64,000 bases of DNA from Sporolituus thermophilus DSM 23256 (GTDB taxonomy: Bacteria > Bacillota > Negativicutes > Sporomusales > Thermosinaceae): the NCBI RefSeq assembly GCF_900102435.1, contig NZ_FNBU01000011.1:23980-87979 (forward strand), written 5' to 3'. The notes under the pieces are model-generated. The model made no database searches. It worked only from the letters and a program-made list of their open reading frames with translations, and was not told the origin of the DNA. The position numbers and the translations under genes were made by a program. This document shows positions 52,196 to 61,808 of this stretch, piece by piece. Positions within the stretch are counted from its first letter, which is position 1; each line of letters opens with the position of its first letter.

Positions 52196-52648
52196 TCAAC
52201 CTCCCTTCCCAAGACCGGTTTCAATCAGCTTAATCGCGCTCCGGCATCGCATATAGGCGTAGCTGGCGTATCCCGCCAATCCTACAACGACAATAAGAAA
52301 AATGGAGGGGGCAGCTAATGCCAACAGCGCCGTACAGCCCCACCCCAGGATACCGACCCAAAGCCAGCCTTTTTTGAGGCGCCGGTAGTAGGCCTGCATC
52401 TCCCTAAGTTCGCTTTTGACGATATCCACATCAACGGGGGCAGCCGGCCGCTCAGCCCTGCAGCGGTCACTTGGGGAGGATTTCACCAGCTTGCGCCAAT
52501 AATAAACCGCCGGCAAGGTGAACAGCGCCGCTATAATGTAGTTAGCTTGAACATAGGCCATTGCCGTCAAGGCCAGGAAGCCAATAACGGCGAGTCCCCG
52601 GGCGACCACCTGACTGCGCGGTTTTTGCCTAATTGCCTCCAGTCCCAT
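52196..52648 (-). CDS. Small membrane protein of unknown function
   Basis: 150 residues with two pairs of hydrophobic segments (about 17-50 and 95-130) separated by a charged, predicted helical linker (DIVKSELREMQAYYRRLKKG). No family recognised. It follows the acyl-CoA dehydrogenase at a 140-base distance and precedes the Nramp-like gene, which may be its partner. The ATG has a GGGGGAGGATTTC site. Confidence 0.65.
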   Translation of the reverse strand: MGLEAIRQKPRSQVVARGLAVIGFLALTAMAYVQANYIIAALFTLPAVYYWRKLVKSSPSDRCRAERPAAPVDVDIVKSELREMQAYYRRLKKGWLWVGILGWGCTALLALAAPSIFLIVVVGLAGYASYAYMRCRSAIKLIETGLGKGG

Positions 52649-52791
52649 GAAATCCTCCCCCTGCTTATTGCCGCGCCGGGCGGCTTTTTGTTGGTTTTAT
52701 TTTTAATATTCCGACTTTTAGGCTTGAGGTGCGGCTTGCGTTCGTAGACAAAAGGCCCGCACCTTGGCCGACACGCCTTAGCTTTTGTTAA

Positions 52792-53931
52792 TTAGCGCAG
52801 CAGCGCGCCGGAAATTACCATCCGCTGCACCTGATTGGTACCTTCATAGATTTGGGTTATCTTGGCGTTGCGCATCAGCCGTTCAACCGGATACTCCCGG
52901 GTATAACCATAGCCGCCGAAGATCTGGACGGCATCGGTGGTAACCCGCATCGCCACGTCCGAAGCGTACATCTTGGCCATCGCCGCTTCCTTGGAGAACG
53001 GCCGCCCCTGATCTTTGGCATAGGCGGCGCGGTACGTCAAAAGCCGGGCCGCGTCAATCTCGGTGGCCATATCGGCTAACATAAAGGCGATCGCCTGGTT
53101 GCTGGCAATGGGTTTTCCGAACTGCACCCGTTCCTTGGCATACTTCACGGCATGGTCGAGCGCGGCCTGGGCAATGCCGAGGGCTTGGGCGGCAATACCG
53201 ATCCGGCCGCCGTCAAGGGTGCTCATGGCGATTTTAAACCCTTCCCCTTCCTTACCGAGCAGGTTTTCCCTGGGTACCTTGACGTCCTGGAAGATAAGTT
53301 CCATGGTCTGGGAGGCGCGGATGCCCATCTTGTGCTCTTTTTTGCCGAAGGTAAAGCCAGGCATGCCCTTTTCCAGGATAAAGGCGCTGATCCCTTTGAC
53401 CCCCTTGGTTTTGTCGGTCATGGCGAAAACAACATAAATTTCTGCTTCGCCGCCGTTAGTGATGAAGATTTTACTGCCGTTCAGCACATAATGGTCGCCG
53501 TCCAAAACCGCCGTTGTTTGCTGGCTGGCGGCATCGGTGCCGGCATTAGGTTCGGTCAGGCCAAACGCGCCCAGTTTCTTGCCTTTTATCAGGGGAACGA
53601 GATATTTTTGTTTCTGTTCTTCGGTGCCGTAGGCAAAGATGGGCCACTGGCAAAGGGAAACGGAAGTGGCAAGGGTTACCCCGACGCTGTCGTCGGCGCG
53701 GGACACTTCTTCCACCGCCAGAATATAACTCAGATAGTCGCCGCCGGCCCCGCCGTACTGTTCGGGAAAACAGATGCCGGTCAGGCCGAGTTCGCCCATG
53801 GCGTCATACAGCGCCCGCGAAAACTCTTCCTTCTCGTCCCGCTCGGCTGCCCCAGGGGCGACTTCCTGTTCGGCAAACTCGCGGACCATTTTCTGGATCA
53901 TTTTTTGCTCTTCGGTCAACTCAAAGCGCAT
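52792..53931 (-). CDS. Acyl-CoA dehydrogenase
   Basis: 379 residues, full length. FAD-binding [17 protein letters not shown] and [13 protein letters not shown] segments, the [20 protein letters not shown] helix, and the catalytic Glu in [16 protein letters not shown] near the C-terminus, the position found in short- and medium-chain enzymes. It oxidises an acyl-CoA to the enoyl-CoA. No ETF genes are adjacent in the window. It follows iorB by about 35 bases on the same strand. Confidence 0.94.
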   Translation of the reverse strand: MRFELTEEQKMIQKMVREFAEQEVAPGAAERDEKEEFSRALYDAMGELGLTGICFPEQYGGAGGDYLSYILAVEEVSRADDSVGVTLATSVSLCQWPIFAYGTEEQKQKYLVPLIKGKKLGAFGLTEPNAGTDAASQQTTAVLDGDHYVLNGSKIFITNGGEAEIYVVFAMTDKTKGVKGISAFILEKGMPGFTFGKKEHKMGIRASQTMELIFQDVKVPRENLLGKEGEGFKIAMSTLDGGRIGIAAQALGIAQAALDHAVKYAKERVQFGKPIASNQAIAFMLADMATEIDAARLLTYRAAYAKDQGRPFSKEAAMAKMYASDVAMRVTTDAVQIFGGYGYTREYPVERLMRNAKITQIYEGTNQVQRMVISGALLR

Positions 53932-53968
53932 ATCCTTACTCCTCCCCTATTAAATAACGGTCGGTTTT

Positions 53969-54571
53969 TTACCCTTGCTGCTTGGCTTGGATGATGTCGC
54001 GGCCGCGGTTGAAGGCCGCGATGTCTGCATCGTGATATTTCGGGTCTACCTTTGACAGCAGCTTATTGAGGACGGCCTCGGCCGGCAGCACGTCGGAAAT
54101 GGCGGTGAAGGCGCCGAGCATAACGACGTTGGTCAAAAGAACATTGCCGAGCTCCTTGGCCGCCTGGGTGGCGTTGATCAAATAACCGTTAAGGCCCTTG
54201 CCGGCAACCTCGGCCAGTATCTCGTCGGTCGAAGGGTAAACATCCACCTTCAGATTGGCCAGGATGGTCGGTACCGCCGCCGTATTGATAATGTACTGGC
54301 CGTTTTTATTGAGAAGATTGATGTAGCGCAGCGCCTCCAGCGGTTCGAAGCCCAGCAGCACATCGGCCTGGCCCAGGGGCACTACCGGCGAAAAGATTTC
54401 GCGGTCGGCCAAACGCACATGGGAGAGAACCGACCCGCCGCGCTGGGCGGCGCCTTTGGTCTCGGTGTTTACGACATTGTAGCCGGCATCCATGGCGCAT
54501 TGGGCAATGACTTGGGAAGCGAGGATATTGCCCTGGCCGCCAACCCCGGCGATGACTAAATCAAATTTCAT
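53969..54571 (-). CDS. iorB: Indolepyruvate:ferredoxin oxidoreductase beta subunit
   Basis: 200 residues of the pyruvate-ferredoxin-oxidoreductase gamma-domain fold. The start MKFDLVIAGVGGQGNILASQ and the ETKGAAQRGGSVLSHVRL motif are diagnostic. It overlaps iorA by 4 bases (ATGA at 54571-54568). With IorA it decarboxylates aryl 2-oxoacids to aryl-acetyl-CoA and reduced ferredoxin. Confidence 0.94.
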   Translation of the reverse strand: MKFDLVIAGVGGQGNILASQVIAQCAMDAGYNVVNTETKGAAQRGGSVLSHVRLADREIFSPVVPLGQADVLLGFEPLEALRYINLLNKNGQYIINTAAVPTILANLKVDVYPSTDEILAEVAGKGLNGYLINATQAAKELGNVLLTNVVMLGAFTAISDVLPAEAVLNKLLSKVDPKYHDADIAAFNRGRDIIQAKQQG

Positions 54572-56382
54572 TGCAGTGCCCCCTTCTTGCATACGAAAGT
54601 ACATACGCCGCAGCCGTTGCAGGCGCTCGCTTCGATGACCGCTTTGCCGTCGACGATGGTGATGGCCGGGCAGCCGAACGTCCGCACGCAGAGGCTGCAG
54701 CCGTTGCAGATGTCGGTATTGACTGTTACCTGCCTGGGCGTGAAGGATAGTTGCCCTTCCCGTCCGAACCGGAGATAACACAGCGCCTCGGCGACAACTA
54801 CCTTGACGCCCTTTTCCGCCGTCGCTGCGGTAATGACCTTTATCGTTTCGTCCACGTTATAGGGATTGCAGCGGAAGACCTTGGCGCCCATGGCCGCGGC
54901 CACTACCCCCGGGTCCATGGGGCTGATCCGGTCATTTAGGTTGCTGGGACTGCCGGGATGGGGCTGGAAGCCGGTCATGGCGGTCGTCGAGTTATAGGCG
55001 ATGACGACGGTAATATCGGCCCGGTTGTAAATGGCGCTGGCCAGGCCGGTCAGGCCATTGTGAAAGAAGGTCGAGTCGCCGATCAAAGCGTATACCGGTT
55101 TGGCAAACCCGGCGGCCTTGATGCCGTAGGCCATCGGGATGGACGATCCCATGCAATAGATGGTGGCCTGGAGGTTCATAGGCTCAAACGTGCCGGCATC
55201 ATGGCAGCCAATATCGCCGGTAACGATGCCGCCGTTTTGCCGTACCACCTCTTTCAGGGCAATGAGTAGCCCGCGGTGACTGCAGCCCGAGCACTGGGTG
55301 CGGGTCCGGGCCGGAATATATTTACCTTGCGGCGGCGCCGGATAAGGCTTGCCGACCAAAGCACTCTCAATGGCCGTGAGCACGACATTGGTAGTCAGTT
55401 CGCCTTCTTTCGGCAAATAAGTCTCGCGCCCGAGCACCTCGACCATTACTCCATTTTCAAAACACAGCTGTTTAATCAGCCGTTCTACCACCGGCTCGAT
55501 TTCTTCAAACACGACCACCCGTTTGCGCCCCTTGACAAAGCTGAGCACTTTCTTCTCCGGCAGCGGCAGGGTCGAAAGTTTTAGGATGGGCAGCTTTTGC
55601 CCGTAAATTTGTTCGGCCTCTTTCAAAAAGGCGTAGCCAATGCCGCAGCCGATGAACCCTACCTCGCCGTCGGCCTCTTCTACCCGGTTAAACGGCGATT
55701 CTTCCATGAGCGCCTTCAGCTCGGCCTGTTTGCTATTTAGCCAACGGTGCCGCATCTTGGGCCGAAGCTCGCCGCCCGACTCCTTTTCTACCACCGCGGA
55801 CATGACAAAGCGCTTGCGGTCGATGACAAACTCGCTCTTGCGGCCTTCAGGGATAACATCGGTATACTCGACCATGCCGCCGGCGTGATTGATCCGCATG
55901 ACCGGCCGCAGGGCAAAAACCAGCTCGGTCTGTTCAGACAGTTCAAACGCCGCTTTGGTCATATCATAGGCTTCCTGGACGCTGGACGGGTCAAAGACCG
56001 GCAAGTGGGCGTAGGTATGAATCAGGATGCGAGTGTCCTCTTCGCATTGGGACGACAGGCCGCCGGGGTCGTCAGATGAAACCAGCACCAGCCCGGCCCT
56101 GACGCCGGTAAAGTTTATGTGCATAAGATAATCAGCCGCGGCGTTGGTGCCGTTATGCTTCATCACGGCCATGGCCCGTTGGTTGGTAAGGCAGGCGCCG
56201 CCCGCGACCTCAAAGGCGTGTTTTTCATTGGCCGACCATTCGGCGTAAACGTGCGGGAACTCAGCGCAATGCTCAACAATCTCCGTCGCCGGCGTTCCCG
56301 GGTAGCCGGCCACCACCCTGACTCCAGCCGCTACGGCCGCCCGCGCGATCGCCTCATTGCCTAGCATGAATTTTTTGCTCAT
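54568..56382 (-). CDS. iorA: Indolepyruvate:ferredoxin oxidoreductase alpha subunit
   Basis: 604 residues. An N-terminal transketolase-like domain (GYPGTPATEIVEHC), a ThDP-binding domain with the GDSTFFHNGLTGLASAIYN motif, and a C-terminal ferredoxin domain with two [4Fe-4S] motifs (CNGCSLCVRTFGCPAI and CNGCGVCTFVC). The first motif has CxxCxxC-x4-C spacing, a common IorA variant. The ATG follows AGGAGGCAAGAGA. Confidence 0.96.
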   Translation of the reverse strand: MSKKFMLGNEAIARAAVAAGVRVVAGYPGTPATEIVEHCAEFPHVYAEWSANEKHAFEVAGGACLTNQRAMAVMKHNGTNAAADYLMHINFTGVRAGLVLVSSDDPGGLSSQCEEDTRILIHTYAHLPVFDPSSVQEAYDMTKAAFELSEQTELVFALRPVMRINHAGGMVEYTDVIPEGRKSEFVIDRKRFVMSAVVEKESGGELRPKMRHRWLNSKQAELKALMEESPFNRVEEADGEVGFIGCGIGYAFLKEAEQIYGQKLPILKLSTLPLPEKKVLSFVKGRKRVVVFEEIEPVVERLIKQLCFENGVMVEVLGRETYLPKEGELTTNVVLTAIESALVGKPYPAPPQGKYIPARTRTQCSGCSHRGLLIALKEVVRQNGGIVTGDIGCHDAGTFEPMNLQATIYCMGSSIPMAYGIKAAGFAKPVYALIGDSTFFHNGLTGLASAIYNRADITVVIAYNSTTAMTGFQPHPGSPSNLNDRISPMDPGVVAAAMGAKVFRCNPYNVDETIKVITAATAEKGVKVVVAEALCYLRFGREGQLSFTPRQVTVNTDICNGCSLCVRTFGCPAITIVDGKAVIEASACNGCGVCTFVCKKGALQ

Positions 56383-56439
56383 TCTCTTGCCTCCTCTTTC
56401 AAAGTTTGCGGCGAGTATTGTCTTTGGCGCCTGACTTGC

Positions 56440-57843
56440 CTAATCTACTTCGAACACCGTCCCCGGGTTCAAAATGAGATTGGGATCCAGCGCTTTTTTG
56501 ATGGCCTGCATCATTTTCAGCTGGACCGGGTCGGCAAACCGGTGCATCCACTTTACCCGCTTGGACCCAATGCCGTGTTCGCCTGACATTCTCCCGCCGA
56601 TGCTGTACACGAAAGCAAATAGATCATGGAGGATTTCGTCAATTTTGGTTGGCCACTCTTCAGCCGGGATATTGCCCTGCATGATCGTCAGGTGCAGATT
56701 ACCGTCGCCGGCGTGAGCCACCACCCGCCCTACTGCCTCATGTTGTTTACAGATCCGGGTTATTTCCCGCATGGCGTACGCCAGGTGTTTAACCGGCACC
56801 ACAAGGTCTTCGGGGCTGTGAATGTAGCTTTCTTCGCGGTTCGCGTCGCCAAAGGCCCGCCGGGCGGCCCAGATGGTCTTAGAATCGGGGACCAGCGTGG
56901 CAATTGCCCCACCCGCGGTGCAGATTTCGTCAATGCGGGCGGCCTTATCTTCCAGCTCCTCCTCGGTGCTTGTTTCGACGGTAATAATAAGGTAGTTGCC
57001 ATCCTCTTGATGCGGCAGGCCCACTTTGAGATAACGGGCGCAGACATTGACGGCCTCGTTGTCCATGTACTCGAGCGAAGTCGGGTCGATACCGGCCTTT
57101 AGGAGTTTGAATACCGTATCAATCGCCGTTTCGGTATCCGGGAAAACGGCGAGAAAATCCATTTTATAGGGGGGCAGCGGAATTAATTTCAGCGTCGCCT
57201 TGGTGATAATCCCCAGCGTTCCTTCCGAGCCCATAATCAGCTGTTCCAGGCAGTAGCCGGAAGTGCTTTTGTTCAGCAGTCCGCCTAATTCGGTTATTTC
57301 TCCGGTAGGCGTCACGATTTCGACCGCATAGACTTGGTGGCGGGTGGTGCCGTATTTCACGGCTTTGTTGCCCCCGGCATTGGTTGCGATATTGCCGCCG
57401 ATGAAGCAGTTGTCGCCGCTGGATGGATCGCCGGCGTACAATAAGCCAACAGCGGCAGCGGCCTGCTGGACATCCTTCGTCCTGACGCCCGGCTCTACCA
57501 CCATGTACATATGCTCGGCATTGACTTCGATAATTTTGTTCATCTTTTCCAACGACAAGACAATGCCGCCGTACATCGGCGCCGCGCCGGCGGCCAGACC
57601 GGTACCGGCGCCCCGCGGGGTAACGGGAATGAGCTCCCGGTTGGCCAGACGGATAATTTCCGCCACCTGGTCTCTGGTTTCCGGAAAGACCACCACTTCC
57701 GGCATATGGTGGTAGCGGGCGTCGGTTACCTCGTCCTGGCTGTAGGTTATAAGTTTATCGGGGTCGGTAAGGACGTTTTTTTCGCCGACGATGGCCTTTA
57801 ACTCCGCAATATGGTTTGGCCCGACCCGATTATATTTCCTCAT
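56440..57843 (-). CDS. FAD-linked 2-hydroxyacid dehydrogenase (GlcD type)
   Basis: 467 residues of the VAO/PCMH family. FAD-binding VTPRGAGTGLAAGAAPMYGG and PSSGDNCFIGGNIATNAGGN; C-terminal metal-binding histidines in VVAHAGDGNLHLTI and the MSGEHGIGSKRVKWM ending typical of glycolate/D-lactate oxidase subunits. It would oxidise a 2-hydroxy acid to the 2-oxo acid. The ATG at 57843 follows GGAGGGAAGCAAG. It lies between the sugar-acid genes and iorAB. Confidence 0.93.
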   Translation of the reverse strand: MRKYNRVGPNHIAELKAIVGEKNVLTDPDKLITYSQDEVTDARYHHMPEVVVFPETRDQVAEIIRLANRELIPVTPRGAGTGLAAGAAPMYGGIVLSLEKMNKIIEVNAEHMYMVVEPGVRTKDVQQAAAAVGLLYAGDPSSGDNCFIGGNIATNAGGNKAVKYGTTRHQVYAVEIVTPTGEITELGGLLNKSTSGYCLEQLIMGSEGTLGIITKATLKLIPLPPYKMDFLAVFPDTETAIDTVFKLLKAGIDPTSLEYMDNEAVNVCARYLKVGLPHQEDGNYLIITVETSTEEELEDKAARIDEICTAGGAIATLVPDSKTIWAARRAFGDANREESYIHSPEDLVVPVKHLAYAMREITRICKQHEAVGRVVAHAGDGNLHLTIMQGNIPAEEWPTKIDEILHDLFAFVYSIGGRMSGEHGIGSKRVKWMHRFADPVQLKMMQAIKKALDPNLILNPGTVFEVD

Positions 57844-57958
57844 CTTGCTTCCCTCCGCACTTCCCGTAATGTATGATTGACACAACAGCAATGGAAAGCA
57901 GAACGTTCCACCACTTTTTACTTTCCAATTGCCACTTAGGTAGGATTGTTGCCGTAAA

Positions 57959-59677
57959 TCACTTTGTATAGGCACCGGCCATCAAGGAAGCGGCCTTTTC
58001 CGTAAATTGTTTAAGAATACCTTTCCGGAGCGGACGCTCGGGAGCTCGCCAGGCAGCCTTGCGGGCGGCCAGGATAGTGGCAATTTCCGCCGGCGACTTT
58101 CTTTCCCCGCCGACACCGACAAGGTTAAGCTCTCGCCCCGGAATATTGATTTCGATCAGGTCATTGTCTTCCACTAGGGCCAGCGGTCCGCCCTCCGCGG
58201 CCTCCGGGGAAACATGGCCGACGCACGGCCCCCGCGTCGCCCCGGAGAAGCGGCCGTCGGTTACCAGGGCGACAGTGCCGTTCAATGCTTCGTCAAAGAC
58301 GATCGCGTCGGTTGTCATAAACATTTCCGGCGCCCCTGAGCCTCGTGGCCCTTCGTAGCGGATGATGACCACGTCGCCGGGTTTAATCTTCCCGGCAATA
58401 ATCGCTTGCTGCGCCGCTTCCTCGCTGTCAAACACGGCCGCCGGCCCGGTGTGGCGGTGCATCGACGGAACAACGGCCGAATATTTGATCACCGCACCGT
58501 CGGGAGCGATATTGCCTTTCAGGATCGCGATCGAACCGTACTGTTTGGCTTTGCTTACCGGTCTGATAACATCGTCAGGGGAAAGGCCAAACGTTTTAAG
58601 ATGCTGGTGGCACCGGTCAAAGAAGCCGTCCTGCCAGAGCTGCTCAAGGTTTTCCCCAAGCGTCTTGCCGGTTACGGTCATGACATCCAGGTTAAGGTGA
58701 TCCTTAATATACCACTGTACCAGCGGGATGCCCCCGGCGAACCAGAACAGCTCGGTCACGTACTGGCCGCTGGGCTGCACGTTGGCCAGATAGGGGATTT
58801 CCCGGCTCGCCTGGTCAAACATTTCAGGCTCAATGGTCATCCCCAGCTCATGGGCAATGGCCGGCAGATGAATCAGGGCGTTGGTACTGCCGCCGATGGC
58901 CGCGTGCACTTTAATGGCGTTGACAAAAGCGTCCTTGGTAAGGATCTTGGCCGCGGTGATTCCCTGCTCAGCCAGCCGGACAACCTGGCGGCCCGCTAGT
59001 CGGGCAATGCGGCGAATTTCGGTAAACGTCGCCGGCAGCAAAGCGCTGCCCGGCAGCGCCAGCCCCAGCGCTTCCGCCATACACTGCATGGTGCTGGCCG
59101 TCCCCATGAACTGACAGGCGCCGCACGATGGGCAGCCCGTAAGTTTATAGTTGCGGATCTCAGCGTCGGCAATTTGGCCCTTTTTGGCTTTGGCCGATAT
59201 CGGCCCGGCCAGGCCGGAGGTGGTTATCCCCGGCCCGCTGCGCATCGAGCCGCCGGGAATATGAATAGTGGGAATATCTACCCGGGCGGCCGCCATTAGA
59301 TGGGCGGGTATCGACTTATCGCAGCTGGAGATAAGGACCATGCCGTCCCAGGGTATTACCGAGGCGTGCAGCTCCACCATGTCGGCGATTACCTCGCGCG
59401 ACGCCAATATGTAGTTCATGCCGTCATGGCCCTGGCCCCAACCGTCGCAGATATCGGTGACATGGTGCCGGGCCGGTTTCCCGCCGGCCTCATAAATGCC
59501 GATCGCCGCCTCTTCGCTGAGCATGTCGAGGTGAAAACTGCCAGGGTGGCTTTCACCAAAGACATCGTCCACTAAAATATGCGGCTTTTCGGTATCTTCC
59601 TCCGACCAATTCATCCCCAGCCGCAGCGCGTCCACCTGGGCCCACAGTTTCCTGGCGTCTTGGCATTTTTGCCGCAT
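57959..59677 (-). CDS. IlvD/Edd-family dehydratase (probable sugar-acid dehydratase)
   Basis: 572 residues. Three cysteines that bind the iron-sulfur cluster are visible: ITDIC-type [25 protein letters not shown] and [16 protein letters not shown]; substrate motif [16 protein letters not shown] and the C-terminal [15 protein letters not shown]. It dehydrates a 2,3-dihydroxy acid to a 2-keto-3-deoxy acid. The setting next to an HpcH/HpaI aldolase suggests an aldonic or hydroxy-acid substrate rather than valine/isoleucine synthesis. Confidence 0.9.
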   Translation of the reverse strand: MRQKCQDARKLWAQVDALRLGMNWSEEDTEKPHILVDDVFGESHPGSFHLDMLSEEAAIGIYEAGGKPARHHVTDICDGWGQGHDGMNYILASREVIADMVELHASVIPWDGMVLISSCDKSIPAHLMAAARVDIPTIHIPGGSMRSGPGITTSGLAGPISAKAKKGQIADAEIRNYKLTGCPSCGACQFMGTASTMQCMAEALGLALPGSALLPATFTEIRRIARLAGRQVVRLAEQGITAAKILTKDAFVNAIKVHAAIGGSTNALIHLPAIAHELGMTIEPEMFDQASREIPYLANVQPSGQYVTELFWFAGGIPLVQWYIKDHLNLDVMTVTGKTLGENLEQLWQDGFFDRCHQHLKTFGLSPDDVIRPVSKAKQYGSIAILKGNIAPDGAVIKYSAVVPSMHRHTGPAAVFDSEEAAQQAIIAGKIKPGDVVIIRYEGPRGSGAPEMFMTTDAIVFDEALNGTVALVTDGRFSGATRGPCVGHVSPEAAEGGPLALVEDNDLIEINIPGRELNLVGVGGERKSPAEIATILAARKAAWRAPERPLRKGILKQFTEKAASLMAGAYTK

Positions 59678-59692
59678 AAAATCCCCTCCTGT

Positions 59693-60964
59693 TTAGTCCA
59701 GCAGATTGCCTTGCGCATCAAACCTCATGTCCGTCGGCTCACCGCAAATTTCAATGGCCGGATTGGCCCGCGCCTGTGCCAGCAATGCCTCGGAAATGTA
59801 GATTTCCCCTAAGTGAAGCGTGTCCTTGATCCTTACCAGCCGGACTTTGGCGAGGTCACGGGCATAGCTTGTTTTGATCGCGGCGAGGATTGCCTCTTTG
59901 TCCGAGGCCAGCACCATGGGGATGCGTACCGGCTCGCAGATTGTAGACGTCAAGGCATTGGCATAGGTATACTCCCAGTCGACTTTAGCCACCAGTTTGC
60001 GGGTGGTAAAATCGGCGGCGCCGATGCCGTTGGCGTTGCCATGGGTTTTATCGGTCAGGTCGAGCACCACCAGCTTGTTGACCGCCGGGCCGCCGCTGGC
60101 GTACGGCGTGGGATAGCGCCCGGTTATGTTGGGGTCCATGCCGTCACCGGAAATTTCCTTGCCGATACGGTCGACAATCAGGACATCGATCGGGTCAAAC
60201 ATAATCCGCGGCATGTGCGCCCTCGCTTCGCGAAGCAGCCGTTGGTCGGTCGCGATAATTTCTTCCGCCGGCACGGCCGCGATCTTGGCCACACGGTCGT
60301 AGGCGTTTTCGACGGTGGCCACCCCGAACAGGATGCGGGTACGCGCCAGCTTGATTTTGGCCATTTCCACCACATGTTCGGCCATATGCTTAAAGCCATA
60401 GGCGTGGCAGGCGTCTGCCCCTTTCTGCTTGCCGAGCCCGATGGTGATCATCTTAGCCAGACCGCTCTCGCACGGCCCATGGAAGGCGGTATGCGGCTTG
60501 ACCCGGTTAATTACGACAATCCCGTCGGCCTCGTAAGCGTTCTTGTCAATCAGTACCGGCAGACCATTGGCCAACCGCCCTACTTCTACCACATCCATCG
60601 CTGATACAATCGGACAACCGACGCTGTCTTCCGTGATGCCGAGATTAGCCAGGACCTGCCGCTGACCTTCGGCCGTCGCCCCGCCGTGACTGCCCATGGC
60701 CGGTACAATGAAGGGGACGCCGCCCCTTCGCTTGATTTCTTCAACCGTTACCCGCGTAATGGTCTGGATCTCGGCTATTCCTCTGCTGCCAACGGCCACG
60801 GCAATCCGCATGCCGGGCCTGATGCGGTCGCCTACCCCCTGCTTGGCCAGTTCCTGGCGCAAGCATTGCGGCAAATCGACCACTTGCGCGGCGGGAAATT
60901 TTTGATATACCTTGACTAACCGCGGCAACGGCACATTGGCCAATAATTCCTGAATAATCCCCAT
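59693..60964 (-). CDS. LarA-like hydroxyacid racemase family protein
   Basis: 423 residues with the lactate-racemase (LarA) catalytic N-domain: AVAVGSRGIAEIQTI, VPAMGSHGGATAEGQ and VINRVKPHTAFHGP. LarA itself uses a nickel pincer cofactor attached to a Lys; KPHTAFHG is in the right region, but cofactor use here is not proven. Homologues racemise or epimerise other 2-hydroxy acids. No larB/larC/larE genes are nearby. It lies 16 bases from the dehydratase gene. Confidence 0.82.
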   Translation of the reverse strand: MGIIQELLANVPLPRLVKVYQKFPAAQVVDLPQCLRQELAKQGVGDRIRPGMRIAVAVGSRGIAEIQTITRVTVEEIKRRGGVPFIVPAMGSHGGATAEGQRQVLANLGITEDSVGCPIVSAMDVVEVGRLANGLPVLIDKNAYEADGIVVINRVKPHTAFHGPCESGLAKMITIGLGKQKGADACHAYGFKHMAEHVVEMAKIKLARTRILFGVATVENAYDRVAKIAAVPAEEIIATDQRLLREARAHMPRIMFDPIDVLIVDRIGKEISGDGMDPNITGRYPTPYASGGPAVNKLVVLDLTDKTHGNANGIGAADFTTRKLVAKVDWEYTYANALTSTICEPVRIPMVLASDKEAILAAIKTSYARDLAKVRLVRIKDTLHLGEIYISEALLAQARANPAIEICGEPTDMRFDAQGNLLD

Positions 60965-61034
60965 AACAATTCCTCCCTGGGGAGACCCCTAAGCTCAAGC
61001 AAACTAACCAAATCCGAATCTTTACCGGTAAAGC

Positions 61035-61796
61035 CTAACCGTTTTTAAAAGCCATGACTTTTTCCCGAAACACCTCATAAAGCAGGCCGACGTCAGCCGC
61101 AAAGGAAATATATTGCACGCCCCAGTTCTTCCACTTGACCGCGCTTGCGACATCGTCGACGAAAAAGCCGATTGCCACCCCGGCCGCGCGCGCCAGTTCC
61201 ATGTTTTTCTGCATTTCGGCCACCAGCTGCGGATGGTCTACCTGCCCGGGTATTCCGAGCGAAGCGGAAAGGTCATACGGTCCGATAAATAAGACGTCGA
61301 TCCCCGGCACGGTAAGAATATCCGGCAGGTTGGCAATCCCTTCCTTGCCTTCCACCTGGATAATGACCGCGGTCTCCTGGTTGGCGCTGGCGAAATAGCT
61401 AAACTTGTCAGCGGCCGAATAGCGGGCCGCCCGCACATACCGGTTGCAACCCCGCGCTCCCTCCGGGGAGAATTTGGCGGCTTTAACGGCGGCCATTGCT
61501 TCCGCCTTGGTACTCACCTGCGGAACCTGCACGCCTTCCGCCCCGATATCCAGCGCTTTGGCAATAAGCTCGGGCTGATTGCCGTAAACCCTGATCACCG
61601 GGCTAACCCCGGCCAGCTTCGCCGCCCGCACCATATCCACCGCCCGGTCGGACGAGATTTCGCCATGTTCGGTGTCAATAATGGCAAAATCAAACCCGGC
61701 ATTACCGGCAATTTCCAGCACGGCCGGATGGCAAAGGTTTACAAACGGTCCGAACAGCCGCTCCCCGTTTTTGAGTCGTTCTTTCAGTAGCGCCAT
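61035..61796 (-). CDS. HpcH/HpaI-family class II aldolase
   Basis: 253 residues. Catalytic His-containing FAIIDTEHGEIS near residue 42, substrate Arg in SPVIRVYGN near 67, metal ligands Glu in IIQVEGKEGIAN and Asp in FIGPYDLSASLG. Members cleave 2-keto-3-deoxy acids to pyruvate (or hydroxypyruvate) and an aldehyde. It is placed to act on the product of the adjacent dehydratases. The ATG follows AAGGAGGAGCAGT. Confidence 0.92.
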   Translation of the reverse strand: MALLKERLKNGERLFGPFVNLCHPAVLEIAGNAGFDFAIIDTEHGEISSDRAVDMVRAAKLAGVSPVIRVYGNQPELIAKALDIGAEGVQVPQVSTKAEAMAAVKAAKFSPEGARGCNRYVRAARYSAADKFSYFASANQETAVIIQVEGKEGIANLPDILTVPGIDVLFIGPYDLSASLGIPGQVDHPQLVAEMQKNMELARAAGVAIGFFVDDVASAVKWKNWGVQYISFAADVGLLYEVFREKVMAFKNG

Positions 61797-61808
61797 ACTG
61801 CTCCTCCT

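Noticed and set aside
52727..52764. AGGTGCGG/CCGCACCT as terminator of the acyl-CoA dehydrogenase gene
   Set aside because: Short arms, 22-base loop and no T-run on the minus strand; too weak to call.
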